NCBI RefSeq assembly: GCF_023721795.1
Contig: NZ_JAMQYE010000001.1
Location: forward strand, 2,046,001 to 2,110,000
Direction: 5' to 3'
DNA: 64,000 nucleotides
Source of the DNA: Zeimonas sediminis
Lineage (GTDB): Bacteria; Pseudomonadota; Gammaproteobacteria; Burkholderiales; Burkholderiaceae_E
Part shown: piece by piece, positions 53,499-62,228 of the stretch
Layout of the letters: each line of letters opens with the position of its first letter
How positions within the stretch are numbered: the first letter of the stretch is position 1
The notes under the pieces: model-generated
What the model was told of the DNA's origin: nothing
The model's input: only the letters and a program-made list of their open reading frames with translations
Database searches by the model: none
Position numbers and translations under genes: made by a program

Positions 53499-53692
53499 GG
53501 GGGGTCTCCTTTGAGGAAGGACGAGGAGGCGAGAGAACGGATGGGCGGAATGTATCCGATCTCCGCCCCCCTTCACGCAATGACCCCGATCCGGCCCGAG
53601 ATCGTGCCGCCGCCCTGCCGCCGCGCCCCCTTCCGGCGCGCCGCAGCCCCCGCCCCCGCGCTGCGGGTTCGAGGACGGTGGCCAGGCCGCGC

Positions 53693-54757
53693 TCAGCCGA
53701 GCGCTTCGGCGACCGCGCGGCCGACGTCGGCGGTGGTGGCCTTGCCGCCCATGTCGGGCGTGCGCGGGCCGTTCTCGGTCACCTGCTCGATCGCGCGCAG
53801 GATCGCATCGTGGGCGTCCTTGTGCCCGAGGTGCTCGAGCATCATCGCACCGCACCAGATCTGCCCGATCGGGTTGGCGACGCCCTTGCCTGCGATGTCC
53901 GGCGCCGAACCGTGCACCGGCTCGAACAAGGACGGGAACTTGCGCTCGGGGTTGATGTTGGCCGACGGCGCGATGCCGATCGTGCCGGTGCAGGCCGGGC
54001 CCAGGTCGGACAGGATGTCGCCGAACAGGTTGCTCGCGACGACCACGTCGAACCAGTGCGGGTTGCGCACGAAGTGCGCGGTCAGGATGTCGATGTGGAA
54101 CTTGTCGACCTTCACGTCGGGATAGCTCGCCTGCATCTCGGCGACCCGCTCGTCCCAGTAGGGCATCGAGATGAAGATGCCGTTCGACTTGGTGGCCGAG
54201 GTCAGGTGCTTCTTCGGCCGCTTGCGGGCCAGCTCGAAGGCGTAGCGCAGCACGCGGTCGACGCCGGTACGGGTGAAGATCGACTCCTGGATCACGATCT
54301 CGCGGTCGGTGCCGGGGAACATCTTGCCGCCGATCGACGAGTACTCGCCCTCGGTGTTCTCGCGCACCACGTAGAAGTCGATGTCGCCGGGCTTGCGGTT
54401 TGCCAGCGGGCTGGGCACGCCGGGCATCAACCGCACCGGGCGCAGGTTGATGTACTGGTCGAACTCGCGGCGGAACAGCAGCAGCGAACCCCACAGCGAG
54501 ATGTGGTCGGGCACCGTGGCCGGCCAGCCGACCGCGCCGTAGAAGATCGCATCGTGGCCGCCGATCTGGTCCTTCCAGTTCGACGGCATCATTTCGCCGT
54601 GCTTCGCATACCAGTCGCAGCTCGCGAAGTCGAAGTGGTCGTAACGAAGGTCGATGCCGAACTTGCGCGCCGCCGCGTCGAGCACGCGCAGGCCTTCGGG
54701 CACCACCTCCTTGCCGATGCCGTCGCCCGGGATCACCGCGATCCGGTGTGTGGTCAT
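53693..54757 (-). CDS. tartrate dehydrogenase/D-malate dehydrogenase (isopropylmalate dehydrogenase family)
   Basis: 354 residues of the beta-decarboxylating dehydrogenase family: RIAVIPGDGIGKEVVPEG, YVVRENTEGEYSS, KKHLTSATKSNG, SNLFGDILSDLG and EPVHGSAPDIAGKG. The details match TtuC/DmlA-type enzymes, which oxidise tartrate or D-malate. Start ATG 54757 begins the conserved N-terminus. It is the first gene of the leftward unit, with a Bug protein and glycerate kinase behind it, consistent with tartrate to glycerate to glycolysis. Confidence 0.9.
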   Translation of the reverse strand: MTTHRIAVIPGDGIGKEVVPEGLRVLDAAARKFGIDLRYDHFDFASCDWYAKHGEMMPSNWKDQIGGHDAIFYGAVGWPATVPDHISLWGSLLLFRREFDQYINLRPVRLMPGVPSPLANRKPGDIDFYVVRENTEGEYSSIGGKMFPGTDREIVIQESIFTRTGVDRVLRYAFELARKRPKKHLTSATKSNGIFISMPYWDERVAEMQASYPDVKVDKFHIDILTAHFVRNPHWFDVVVASNLFGDILSDLGPACTGTIGIAPSANINPERKFPSLFEPVHGSAPDIAGKGVANPIGQIWCGAMMLEHLGHKDAHDAILRAIEQVTENGPRTPDMGGKATTADVGRAVAEALG

Positions 54758-54816
54758 TGTTGCGATCTCCTGAGGGAATCCCGCGAACTCCGGGAATGTG
54801 GTGAACTCTGTTAGCG

Positions 54817-54843
54817 AGTGTAAAGCCTGACCGGGACGGTCAA
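54817..54843 (-). promoter_or_regulatory. candidate promoter of the tartrate-type unit
   Basis: Minus strand TTGACC (54838-54843) and TACACT (54817-54822) with a 15-nt spacer, 60 nt before the dehydrogenase start. The spacer is short, so the -10 assignment is uncertain. Confidence 0.4.
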
Positions 54844-54874
54844 CCCCGGCCCGCACGCGTCCGTTTCCGAAATC

Positions 54875-55342
54875 ATGAACGCGATCCGAATCGGCGGCCT
54901 TGCCGCGCTGGGCCTCAGCCTGCTGCTGGCGGGCTGCGTCACGCCGGCAACCACCGCCGTCTACTACGAAGAGGGGCATCCGGCGGCCGGCCCGGTCTAC
55001 GTGGAGCCCTACCCGCTGGCGCCGGCATGGGTCGATCCCTACTACGTGCCCCGCCATCCGCCGCCGGTTTACCTGCCACCGCCGGCCTACCTGCCGCCTC
55101 CGGTCATCGTCACCCCGCCCCCGGTCTACGTCGCGCCGCCGGTGTACACGCGCCCGCCGTCGTACCGGCCGCCGCCCAACCACCGGCCGCCTCCGGGCCT
55201 CCGGCCACCCCCGAACGGTCGCCCGCCGCCCGTGGCGCAGCCACCGAGTCACCGGCCGCCGCCAGGCCGGCCCGCGCCAAGGCCGCGGGGGCCGATGCCT
55301 TGGGAGACGGGGCCGGAAACGGGGGAGCGGTCGGGGTCCTGA
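54875..55342 (+). CDS. proline-rich lipoprotein, hypothetical
   Basis: 155 residues. A lipoprotein signal with lipobox LLAGC (Cys about residue 21), then a Tyr/Pro/Val-rich body with repeated PPPVY and RPPP units to residue ~145. It is probably an outer-membrane or periplasmic surface lipoprotein. No domain is recognised; proline-rich lipoproteins of this kind are frequent in Burkholderiales. It precedes the NRPS genes by 148 bp on the same strand, which is not enough to link it functionally. The 55343-55490 gap shows no feature except GGGGGAGGG before the next start. Confidence 0.75.
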   Translation: MNAIRIGGLAALGLSLLLAGCVTPATTAVYYEEGHPAAGPVYVEPYPLAPAWVDPYYVPRHPPPVYLPPPAYLPPPVIVTPPPVYVAPPVYTRPPSYRPPPNHRPPPGLRPPPNGRPPPVAQPPSHRPPPGRPAPRPRGPMPWETGPETGERSGS

Positions 55343-55490
55343 TCGGGCCGCAAGGCCGCGGCGCACCCCCATCCGCCATCTGCGAGAAATCGTTCACGAC
55401 CCGACCGGCCCGGCTGCAGGCATAGTGCATGAGCCGGGAGGAGCGGAGTCGGCCGCTCGTCCCTTCGATTCTCCGGGGGAGGGCAGAGCC

Positions 55491-57389
55491 GTGTCGACCA
55501 TCGCGCAACTTCTGAAGAGCCGGCGCCTCGAGGCGGGCGGGTCTCCCGTGCTGCTTGCCAGCGGCAGGCAACCAGGCTCGTACGCCGACCTGTCGACGCA
55601 GGCGGAACAGTGCGCGGACGTCTTCCGTGCCGCGGGGCTCGGTCGCGGCTCCCGGATCGCCGTGTCCCTGCCGAACGGCCCGGAGGCCGCATCGGCCGTC
55701 CTCGCGATCGCTTCCTGCGCGACCTGCGTTCCACTGAATCCCGACTACCGGGGCGACGAGTTCCGCTTCTACCTCGAGGACTCTCGCGCCGACGCGATCG
55801 TGATCCGGCGCGACGAGCGCGGGCCGGTTCGCGATGCCGCTGCCGACCTGGGCCTCGCGGTGTTCGAGCTCGACACGGATCCAGGCGCACCAGCCGGGCG
55901 CTTCGACCTGACCGCCGCGGCCATCGGCGCCCACGCGCCTCGTCGAACGGACGAGTCGGCCTCCGACCTCTCCTCGCCCGCGGCAGACGATGTGGCGCTG
56001 ATCCTGCACACGTCGGGCACCACCGCCCGACCGAAGATCGTGCCGTTGTCGCAGGCAAATCTCGTCGCGTCGGCTCACAGCATCGCGGCCCACCTCGCGC
56101 TGTCGCCGCGCGATCGGGGCCTGAACGTGATGCCGCTCTTCCACATCCACGGCCTCGTCGGCTCCCTGCTGTCGACGATCGCCTCGGGAGGGAGCCTCGC
56201 CTGCATGCCCGGCTTCGAGGCCGAACAGTTCTTCGACTGGGTCGCGGAGTTCGATCCGAGCTGGTACACGGCGGTCCCGACGATTCACCAGGCCATCCTG
56301 GCGGCGGGAGGCGCGTACCGCGCCCGGGCGCCCCTGCACGACTTTCGCTTCGTCCGCTCGTCGTCGGCGGCGCTTCCACCCTCGACCCTCGCGGGGCTGG
56401 AGTCTCTCTTCGGCGCGCCGGTCGTCGAAGCCTACGGAATGACCGAAGCCTCGCACCAGATGGCGACGAATCCCTTGCCGCCTCGTACGCGGAAGCCCGG
56501 CACCGTCGGCCTGCCCGCAGGCGTCGAGATCGCGATTCTCGACGGTTCCGGAATCGAGCTGGCACAGGGTGAAACCGGCGAGATCGCGATACGCGGTCCG
56601 GGCGTGACCTCGGGCTACGAGAACAACCCCGAGGCGAACGCCAGCGCCTTCACGCGCGGCTGGTTCCGCACCGGCGACCAGGGCTTCTTCGATGCGGACG
56701 GCTATCTGCGCATCACCGGCCGACTGAAGGAGATCGTGAATCGCGGCGGCGAGAAGATCTCGCCGCGGGAGATCGACGAGGCCCTGCTGGAGCACCCCGA
56801 GGTGGCCCAGGCCACCTGTTTCGCGGTGCCGCACGCGTCCCTCGGAGAGGACCTCGCGGCCGCGGTGGTGCCGAAAGCCGGGTGCCGGCCAGACGAAGCG
56901 AGCCTTCGGCGGTTCCTCTTCGGCCGCGTCGCCGACTACAAGGTGCCCAGCCAGATCGTGCTCGTCGACTCGATCCCGAAGGGACCGACCGGCAAGATCC
57001 AGCGCACGAGCCTGCACGAGAAGCTGGGGCCGGCGCTGGCGAGGCCGTTCGAGGCCCCGCGCACCGACACGGAGGCGATCCTGGAGTCCGTCTTCCGCGA
57101 GGTCCTTGCGACGGGCCCCCTCGGCATCCATGCGAACTTCTTCCTGGCCGGGGGTGACTCGCTGCGCGGAATGCAGGTCGTGGGCCGGATACGCGAGCGG
57201 CTGTCGGTCGAGCTGCCCGTCGTGACCCTTTTTCGACACCCGACCGTGGCGGAGCTGGCTTCGGCGATCGACGCGCTGGCGCAGCCGGCTCTCGACCGGG
57301 AGGCCGCACTCATGGCGGAGATCGACTCGATGTCCGACGAGGAGGTTGCGAGAATGCTCGAGGAGATGGAGCGGGGAGACGGTCGGTGA
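55491..57389 (+). CDS. acyl-AMP ligase fused to carrier protein (NRPS loading protein)
   Basis: 632 residues. Residues ~1-520 are an ANL adenylating enzyme: LHTSGTTARPK, MPLFHIHGLVGSLLS (as in oxalate/AAE3-type acyl-CoA synthetases), YGMTEASHQM, RTGDQGFF, RLKEIVNRGGEKISP and the catalytic lysine in PKGPTGKIQR. Residues ~530-610 are a carrier protein with phosphopantetheine serine S557 in GGDSLRG. It should activate a carboxylic acid as acyl-AMP and load it on its own carrier. The start is GTG 55491 behind a GGGGGAGG site. The stop overlaps the NRPS start as GTGA. The acyl substrate is unknown. Confidence 0.85.
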   Translation: MSTIAQLLKSRRLEAGGSPVLLASGRQPGSYADLSTQAEQCADVFRAAGLGRGSRIAVSLPNGPEAASAVLAIASCATCVPLNPDYRGDEFRFYLEDSRADAIVIRRDERGPVRDAAADLGLAVFELDTDPGAPAGRFDLTAAAIGAHAPRRTDESASDLSSPAADDVALILHTSGTTARPKIVPLSQANLVASAHSIAAHLALSPRDRGLNVMPLFHIHGLVGSLLSTIASGGSLACMPGFEAEQFFDWVAEFDPSWYTAVPTIHQAILAAGGAYRARAPLHDFRFVRSSSAALPPSTLAGLESLFGAPVVEAYGMTEASHQMATNPLPPRTRKPGTVGLPAGVEIAILDGSGIELAQGETGEIAIRGPGVTSGYENNPEANASAFTRGWFRTGDQGFFDADGYLRITGRLKEIVNRGGEKISPREIDEALLEHPEVAQATCFAVPHASLGEDLAAAVVPKAGCRPDEASLRRFLFGRVADYKVPSQIVLVDSIPKGPTGKIQRTSLHEKLGPALARPFEAPRTDTEAILESVFREVLATGPLGIHANFFLAGGDSLRGMQVVGRIRERLSVELPVVTLFRHPTVAELASAIDALAQPALDREAALMAEIDSMSDEEVARMLEEMERGDGR

Positions 57390-60300
57390 CCCTCGGCGAA
57401 CGGGATCGACGGGAAGATGGCGAACCCGGCGCCTCGGCGCGCCCAGCCAAGCCCCTGCCGTCTCCTGCCGACGCGAGAAAGCGGCTTCTCGAGCTGAGGC
57501 TGAAGGCCGGGCGCGACGCGCCCGCCGCGCCGCCGAAGACGCGCGACGGTGGCGCGCTCTCCGCGCCCGTCGCTTCCCACGCACAGGAAGCGCTCTGGTT
57601 CATCGAGCGCCTGCTCGGACCGAGCGACCTCTATCACGTGACGAAGGCGGTCCGACTTCGGGGCCGCCTGGACGAGGCCGCCCTCGAACGCAGCCTGTCG
57701 GCGCTGATCGAGAGGCATCCCTGCCTGCGGACCGGCTTCGAGGAGCGCGACGGCAAGCCGGTTCCGTTCGTGAGCGCGCCCTCCCCCGCGAAGCTCGCGA
57801 CCGCGCGGGCCGGCGGCAATACGGCGGAGGAGCGCCGGCTCTCGACCTTGCGCCTGATGGAGGCCGAGGCGATGCGGCCCTTCGACCTCGCCAGGCCGCC
57901 CCTGATCCGGGGCCTCCTGATCAGGGTCGGACCGGAGGACCACGTCTTCCTGCTGGTGGCGCACCACATCGTCACGGACGGCTGGTCGATGGGCATCATC
58001 GCGCGCGAGATCGGGGAGCTGTACGGAGCGTTCTCCGCGGGCGGCGTTCCTGCCCTGCCCCCGCTCGGGGCCGACTTCGCAGGGCACGCAGTGTCCCAGC
58101 GACTTCGCATCGCGTCCGATTCCGGCGCGCGCGACCTCGACTACTGGCGAGCGCAGTTGCAGGGGCTCGAACCGCTCGACCTCCCGACCGACCCGCAGCT
58201 GGCGGATGGCGCTCGCTACGAGGGCCGGACCGAGACCGCAGTCATTCCCGTCGACCTCGCCCAGGCCCTCCGCTCGCTCGCGCAGCGCTCGGGGGCCACC
58301 TTGTTCATGGCGCTGCTCGCCGCCTACCAGGCGCTGCTCATGCGCCTGTCCGGGCAGCACGACTTCGCCGTGGGGGTGCCGGTCGCAGGGCGAGACGGCA
58401 CCGCCCTGGAAGGCGTGGTCGGCTACTTCGTGAACGCGCTCGCCGTCCGGACGGACCTGTCCGGTTCGCCGGGCTTCCTGACCCTGCTGGCGCGGACCCG
58501 CCGGACCGTCCTGGATGCCCTGGAGCACCAGCAGACGCCTTTCGAGCAACTGGTGCACGAGCTCGCCCCGGATCGGGACCCTGACCGCAACCCGCTGTTC
58601 GACGTGATGTTCAACTACACGGAAGGGCTGCGCGGGCGCTTCCTTCTTCCCGGCCTCGAGTGCACGAGCGAGACCGTGCCGCGGATGCCGTCGAAGTTCG
58701 CCATGACCCTGTATGCGGAGGCTCAGGGCGACGGCGTCGAACTGCGCCTCGCGTATCGGGGCGACCGTTTCTCGCAGGCGCGGGCCGCGGCGATGCTCGC
58801 GCAGTACGTCGCCCTGATCGAGCAGGTCGTCGCGCAGCCCGAGGCGCCGGTCGGCGCCCACTCCCTCGTGACGGACCAGACCCGCGCCCTGCTGCCGGAT
58901 CCGGCCGCGGAGATCTCCGCCCCGCCGCAGGTCCCGGTTCCTGCCCGGATCGCGATCCGCGAAGGCGACCGACAGCTCGGCTACCGCGACCTCGTAGCGG
59001 GGGCCCTGGACCTCGCCTCGCTGCTCAGGGCGCGCGGAGTGGCGCGCGGCGACGTCGTCGCGATCCAGATGCCCCGCAGCGCGGCGCTCGTCGAGGCCAT
59101 GCTGGCAGCGCTGATGAGCGGCGCGGCACTCATGGTCGTGGATCCGGCATTGCCGCGCGAGCGGAGATTGGTGATGCTTCGCGAAGCCCGCGCAAGGCTC
59201 GTCTGCGTTTCCGACGCCGCGGGCGCCTGCGCCGAGCCCCCTTACCCCGGGGTCGAGGCGCTGCGGGTCGACGAAGGTCGCGCCGCAGCCGGGAGCGCCC
59301 CCGAACCCTCAGAGGCCGCAGAGGTCGACGGCAACGATCCCGCCTACCTGTTCTTCACCTCGGGAAGCACCGGGCAGCCGAAGGCGATCCTCGGGCGGCA
59401 CAAGAGCCTGAGCCACTTCCTGGACTGGCAGCGGGCGCAGTACCGGATCGGCGCGGACGACCGGGTGTCCCAGCTCATCGGCCTGTCCTTCGACCCGCTG
59501 CTGCGCGACGTCTTCCTTCCGCTGACGAGCGGCGGCACGCTCTGCATACCGGGCGAGGACGACTTCGCGGATCCCATCGGCTGGCTCATGCGCGAGAAGG
59601 TCACGGTGGTCCACTCGACCCCTGCGGTCGTGCAGAGCTGGCTGGCGGCCCGGCCGGCGGACGCGGAACTGCCGGACCTTCGCTGGCTGTTCCTGTCGGG
59701 CGAACCGCTGACCGACTCCCTGGTGCAGCGGTGGCGCCGAGGCCCCGGCCGGCGAACCCGGCTCGTCAACTTCTACGGCCCCACCGAAACGACCATGATC
59801 CGGTGCGCGTACGAGATCCCCGAAGACGTGCAACCCGGCATCCAGCCGGTCGGTCTGCCGCTGCCGCACAGCCAGGCGCTGGTCCTCAATCCCGCCGGAG
59901 GCCTCTGCGGCATCGGCGAGCCGGGCGAGATCGTGTTGCGGACGCCCTTCTCCACGCTCGGCTACCTCAACCTGCCGGACGAGAACGCGCGCCGCTTCCG
60001 CCGGAACCCATTTCGCGACGACGACGCCGACCTCGTCTATTTCACCGGCGATCGCGGGCGCTACAGGCCCGACGGCGTGCTCGAGATCTGCGGCCGGCTC
60101 GACGACCAGGTCAAGATTCGCGGCGTGCGTGTGGAGCCAGGCGAAGTGGCCGCCGTGCTGTCTCGCCACGAAGGGGTCGATGAATGCGTGGTCGTCGCGC
60201 GCCCCGATCCCCGTGGAGAAACGGCCCTGGCAGCGTACTTCGTGGCGGGCGGGCCGACCGCCCCCGGGGCGTCGGAGCTTCGGGCCTACCTGAAGCGACA

Positions 60301-61531
60301 TCTTTCCGCCGCGCTCGTGCCCGCCTCCTTCGTCCGGCTCGACTCGCTTCCGCTTCTGCCGAACGGGAAGGTCGACCGGCGGGCCTTGCCGGCCCCCGAC
60401 TGGGGCGCGTCGGCGGCAGGCTACGCTGCGCCCCGCTCGGAGATCGAAAGGACGCTGGCGAGCATCTGGGAAGGACTTCTCGGCGTCGAGCGCGTCGGGC
60501 TCGACGACGACTTCTTCGAGCTGGGCGGGCACTCGATGCTGGCAATCCGCGTTCTGGCCGAAGTGGACAGGCGCCTGGGAAGGCAGCTCCGAATGGCTGC
60601 CTTCTTCGAGGCGCCGACGATCCGCCAGTTCGCCGCGCTGCTGGGCAGCGACGCGACTGACGGCAAGGGCTGCGTGGTCACGGTCCAGAAAGGAGACGGC
60701 AGCCGGCCCCTCTTCTTCGTTTCCGGCTGGGGCGCGCAGCTGATCGTGCTCAAGGAGCTCGCCAAGGGACTCGACGCCGGACAGTCGCTGCACGTCCTGG
60801 ACACGGCCGCCTTCGACCCGGACGCGATTCGAGCAGCCGGGCAGGCGCTGACGATCGAATGGGTGGCCGCGCGCATGGTCGAGGACATGCGGCGGGTGCA
60901 GGCGACGGGACCCTACCGGCTCGCAGGCTATTCGATGGGCGGGAAGATCGTGCACGAGATCGCCCAGCAACTCGTCAGGTCCGGCGAGCGTGTCGCGCTT
61001 CTCGCCCTGCTCGACTCGCGGGCTCCGGGATACCCCCGCCGAAGGTCGGCGCCGGTGCGGGTGTTCCTGCACCTGCGCAAGGCGCTGGCGATGCCGCCGA
61101 GCGAGATGGCCCGATATATCGCCGGCCGGGCGCGCTGGATGGTCCGGCACATGATGCCGCGCGAGCGCGCCCTGTTCGAGGACGGCGAGGTCGAGCACAC
61201 GGCGTTGACGCTGGCCATGGAGCGCGCAGCGCGGGCGATGCACGCCGCCTGGAGTGTCTACCAGCCTCGCTTCTACCCCGGCCGGCTGACGATGATCAGG
61301 GCGGAGGGCACGCCGGAGAAGGTGGGCGAGATCCACGACGACCCGACCCTGGGATGGGCGGCGCTCAGCGGCGAAGGCGTCGAGCTCCGGAGCATGCAGT
61401 GCGCGCACAACCACATGCTGCTTGCGCCGCACGCGGAGGACCTCGCGAAGATCCTGGCGCAGCTCATTGCCGACGAAGGACCGGCCTCCGCCGCCCGGCG
61501 GCAGCGCGAGAGCGCCGACTGCCATGCCTGA
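57386..61531 (+). CDS. non-ribosomal peptide synthetase module, C-A-PCP-TE
   Basis: 1381 residues. A ~60-residue leader is followed by a condensation domain with intact HHIVTDG (193-199), an adenylation domain (about 500-1000: FFTSGSTGQPKA at 656-667, NFYGPTETT, YFTGDRGRY, GRLDDQVKIRGVRVEPGEV, PNGKVDRR), a carrier domain with S1050 in LGGHSML, and a type I thioesterase with S1183 in GYSMGG, Asp in LLDSRAPG and His in AHNHML. The module would join the upstream acyl unit to one amino or related acid and release it. By-eye pocket residues are D-P-R-H-F-S-F-M-I-K, unlike common bacterial codes. The start is GTG 57386, coupled to the loading protein. Confidence 0.9.
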   Translation: MTLGERDRREDGEPGASARPAKPLPSPADARKRLLELRLKAGRDAPAAPPKTRDGGALSAPVASHAQEALWFIERLLGPSDLYHVTKAVRLRGRLDEAALERSLSALIERHPCLRTGFEERDGKPVPFVSAPSPAKLATARAGGNTAEERRLSTLRLMEAEAMRPFDLARPPLIRGLLIRVGPEDHVFLLVAHHIVTDGWSMGIIAREIGELYGAFSAGGVPALPPLGADFAGHAVSQRLRIASDSGARDLDYWRAQLQGLEPLDLPTDPQLADGARYEGRTETAVIPVDLAQALRSLAQRSGATLFMALLAAYQALLMRLSGQHDFAVGVPVAGRDGTALEGVVGYFVNALAVRTDLSGSPGFLTLLARTRRTVLDALEHQQTPFEQLVHELAPDRDPDRNPLFDVMFNYTEGLRGRFLLPGLECTSETVPRMPSKFAMTLYAEAQGDGVELRLAYRGDRFSQARAAAMLAQYVALIEQVVAQPEAPVGAHSLVTDQTRALLPDPAAEISAPPQVPVPARIAIREGDRQLGYRDLVAGALDLASLLRARGVARGDVVAIQMPRSAALVEAMLAALMSGAALMVVDPALPRERRLVMLREARARLVCVSDAAGACAEPPYPGVEALRVDEGRAAAGSAPEPSEAAEVDGNDPAYLFFTSGSTGQPKAILGRHKSLSHFLDWQRAQYRIGADDRVSQLIGLSFDPLLRDVFLPLTSGGTLCIPGEDDFADPIGWLMREKVTVVHSTPAVVQSWLAARPADAELPDLRWLFLSGEPLTDSLVQRWRRGPGRRTRLVNFYGPTETTMIRCAYEIPEDVQPGIQPVGLPLPHSQALVLNPAGGLCGIGEPGEIVLRTPFSTLGYLNLPDENARRFRRNPFRDDDADLVYFTGDRGRYRPDGVLEICGRLDDQVKIRGVRVEPGEVAAVLSRHEGVDECVVVARPDPRGETALAAYFVAGGPTAPGASELRAYLKRHLSAALVPASFVRLDSLPLLPNGKVDRRALPAPDWGASAAGYAAPRSEIERTLASIWEGLLGVERVGLDDDFFELGGHSMLAIRVLAEVDRRLGRQLRMAAFFEAPTIRQFAALLGSDATDGKGCVVTVQKGDGSRPLFFVSGWGAQLIVLKELAKGLDAGQSLHVLDTAAFDPDAIRAAGQALTIEWVAARMVEDMRRVQATGPYRLAGYSMGGKIVHEIAQQLVRSGERVALLALLDSRAPGYPRRRSAPVRVFLHLRKALAMPPSEMARYIAGRARWMVRHMMPRERALFEDGEVEHTALTLAMERAARAMHAAWSVYQPRFYPGRLTMIRAEGTPEKVGEIHDDPTLGWAALSGEGVELRSMQCAHNHMLLAPHAEDLAKILAQLIADEGPASAARRQRESADCHA

Positions 61532-62228
61532 GGTCTGGAAGGTGGACGTCGAGGCGGAACGCCACCGGCTCGAGCGATACGGCGCCTTGCTGGCTCCTGC
61601 CGAAGCCGAACGCGCGTCACGCTTCCGACGGAGCGACGATCGCCTTCGCTTCCTGGTCGCGCGCGGAACCCTTCGCGAGATCCTGGCGGATCGACTCGGT
61701 TGCGCGCCGGATGCGATCGAGTTCGATACCGGCCCGAACGGCAAGCCCGCCCTGTCCAGCCGCACCGTCGGTGGGCCGCAATTCAACTCCAGCCACTCCG
61801 GCAGGTGGGTGCTGCACGCGTTCGACGACCTGCCGGTCGGCGTGGACATCGAGGAAATCAGGCCCGAGATGGCGATCCTGGAGGACTACGCCCGGGCGCT
61901 GTCGCCCGAGGAGCGGCGCCTGGTTTCCAGGGCCGCACCCGCCGACCGCTCCGCAGCACTGGCTCGTGTCTGGGTCCGCAAGGAGGCGTACGTCAAGGCC
62001 CTGGGAGAGGGATTGAGCGGCTCGTTGCCTGACATCGCCATCGACGAGGCCCCGGACGGAACGCCGACTCTCGCGCGCTCCGGGAACCGCCAGGTCGATC
62101 CCCGGGCGTGGAGCCTTGTCGACCTGGACGTCGACCCCGCGTACAGGGCCTGCCTCGCGCACGTCCGCCACCGGGGACCGACAGTGCTGCGAGAATACGG
62201 TTCGACCTGCTCGAGGACGCTCGGATGA
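61524..62228 (+). CDS. Sfp-type 4'-phosphopantetheinyl transferase
   Basis: 234 residues with the Sfp motifs GVDIEEIRP (Mg ligands) and WVRKEAYVKALGEGL, and the FNSSHSGRW segment that contacts CoA. It installs the phosphopantetheine arm on carrier proteins, here surely those of the two preceding genes. ATG 61524 overlaps the NRPS stop by 8 nt, and its stop overlaps the following transglycosylase by 4 nt. Confidence 0.93.
   Translation: MPEVWKVDVEAERHRLERYGALLAPAEAERASRFRRSDDRLRFLVARGTLREILADRLGCAPDAIEFDTGPNGKPALSSRTVGGPQFNSSHSGRWVLHAFDDLPVGVDIEEIRPEMAILEDYARALSPEERRLVSRAAPADRSAALARVWVRKEAYVKALGEGLSGSLPDIAIDEAPDGTPTLARSGNRQVDPRAWSLVDLDVDPAYRACLAHVRHRGPTVLREYGSTCSRTLG

Noticed and set aside
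54900-55490. Extended N-terminus for the acyl-AMP ligase
   Set aside because: The open frame overlaps the lipoprotein gene in another phase and is Arg/Pro-rich junk; GTG 55491 has a ribosome site and starts the adenylation domain at its usual place.
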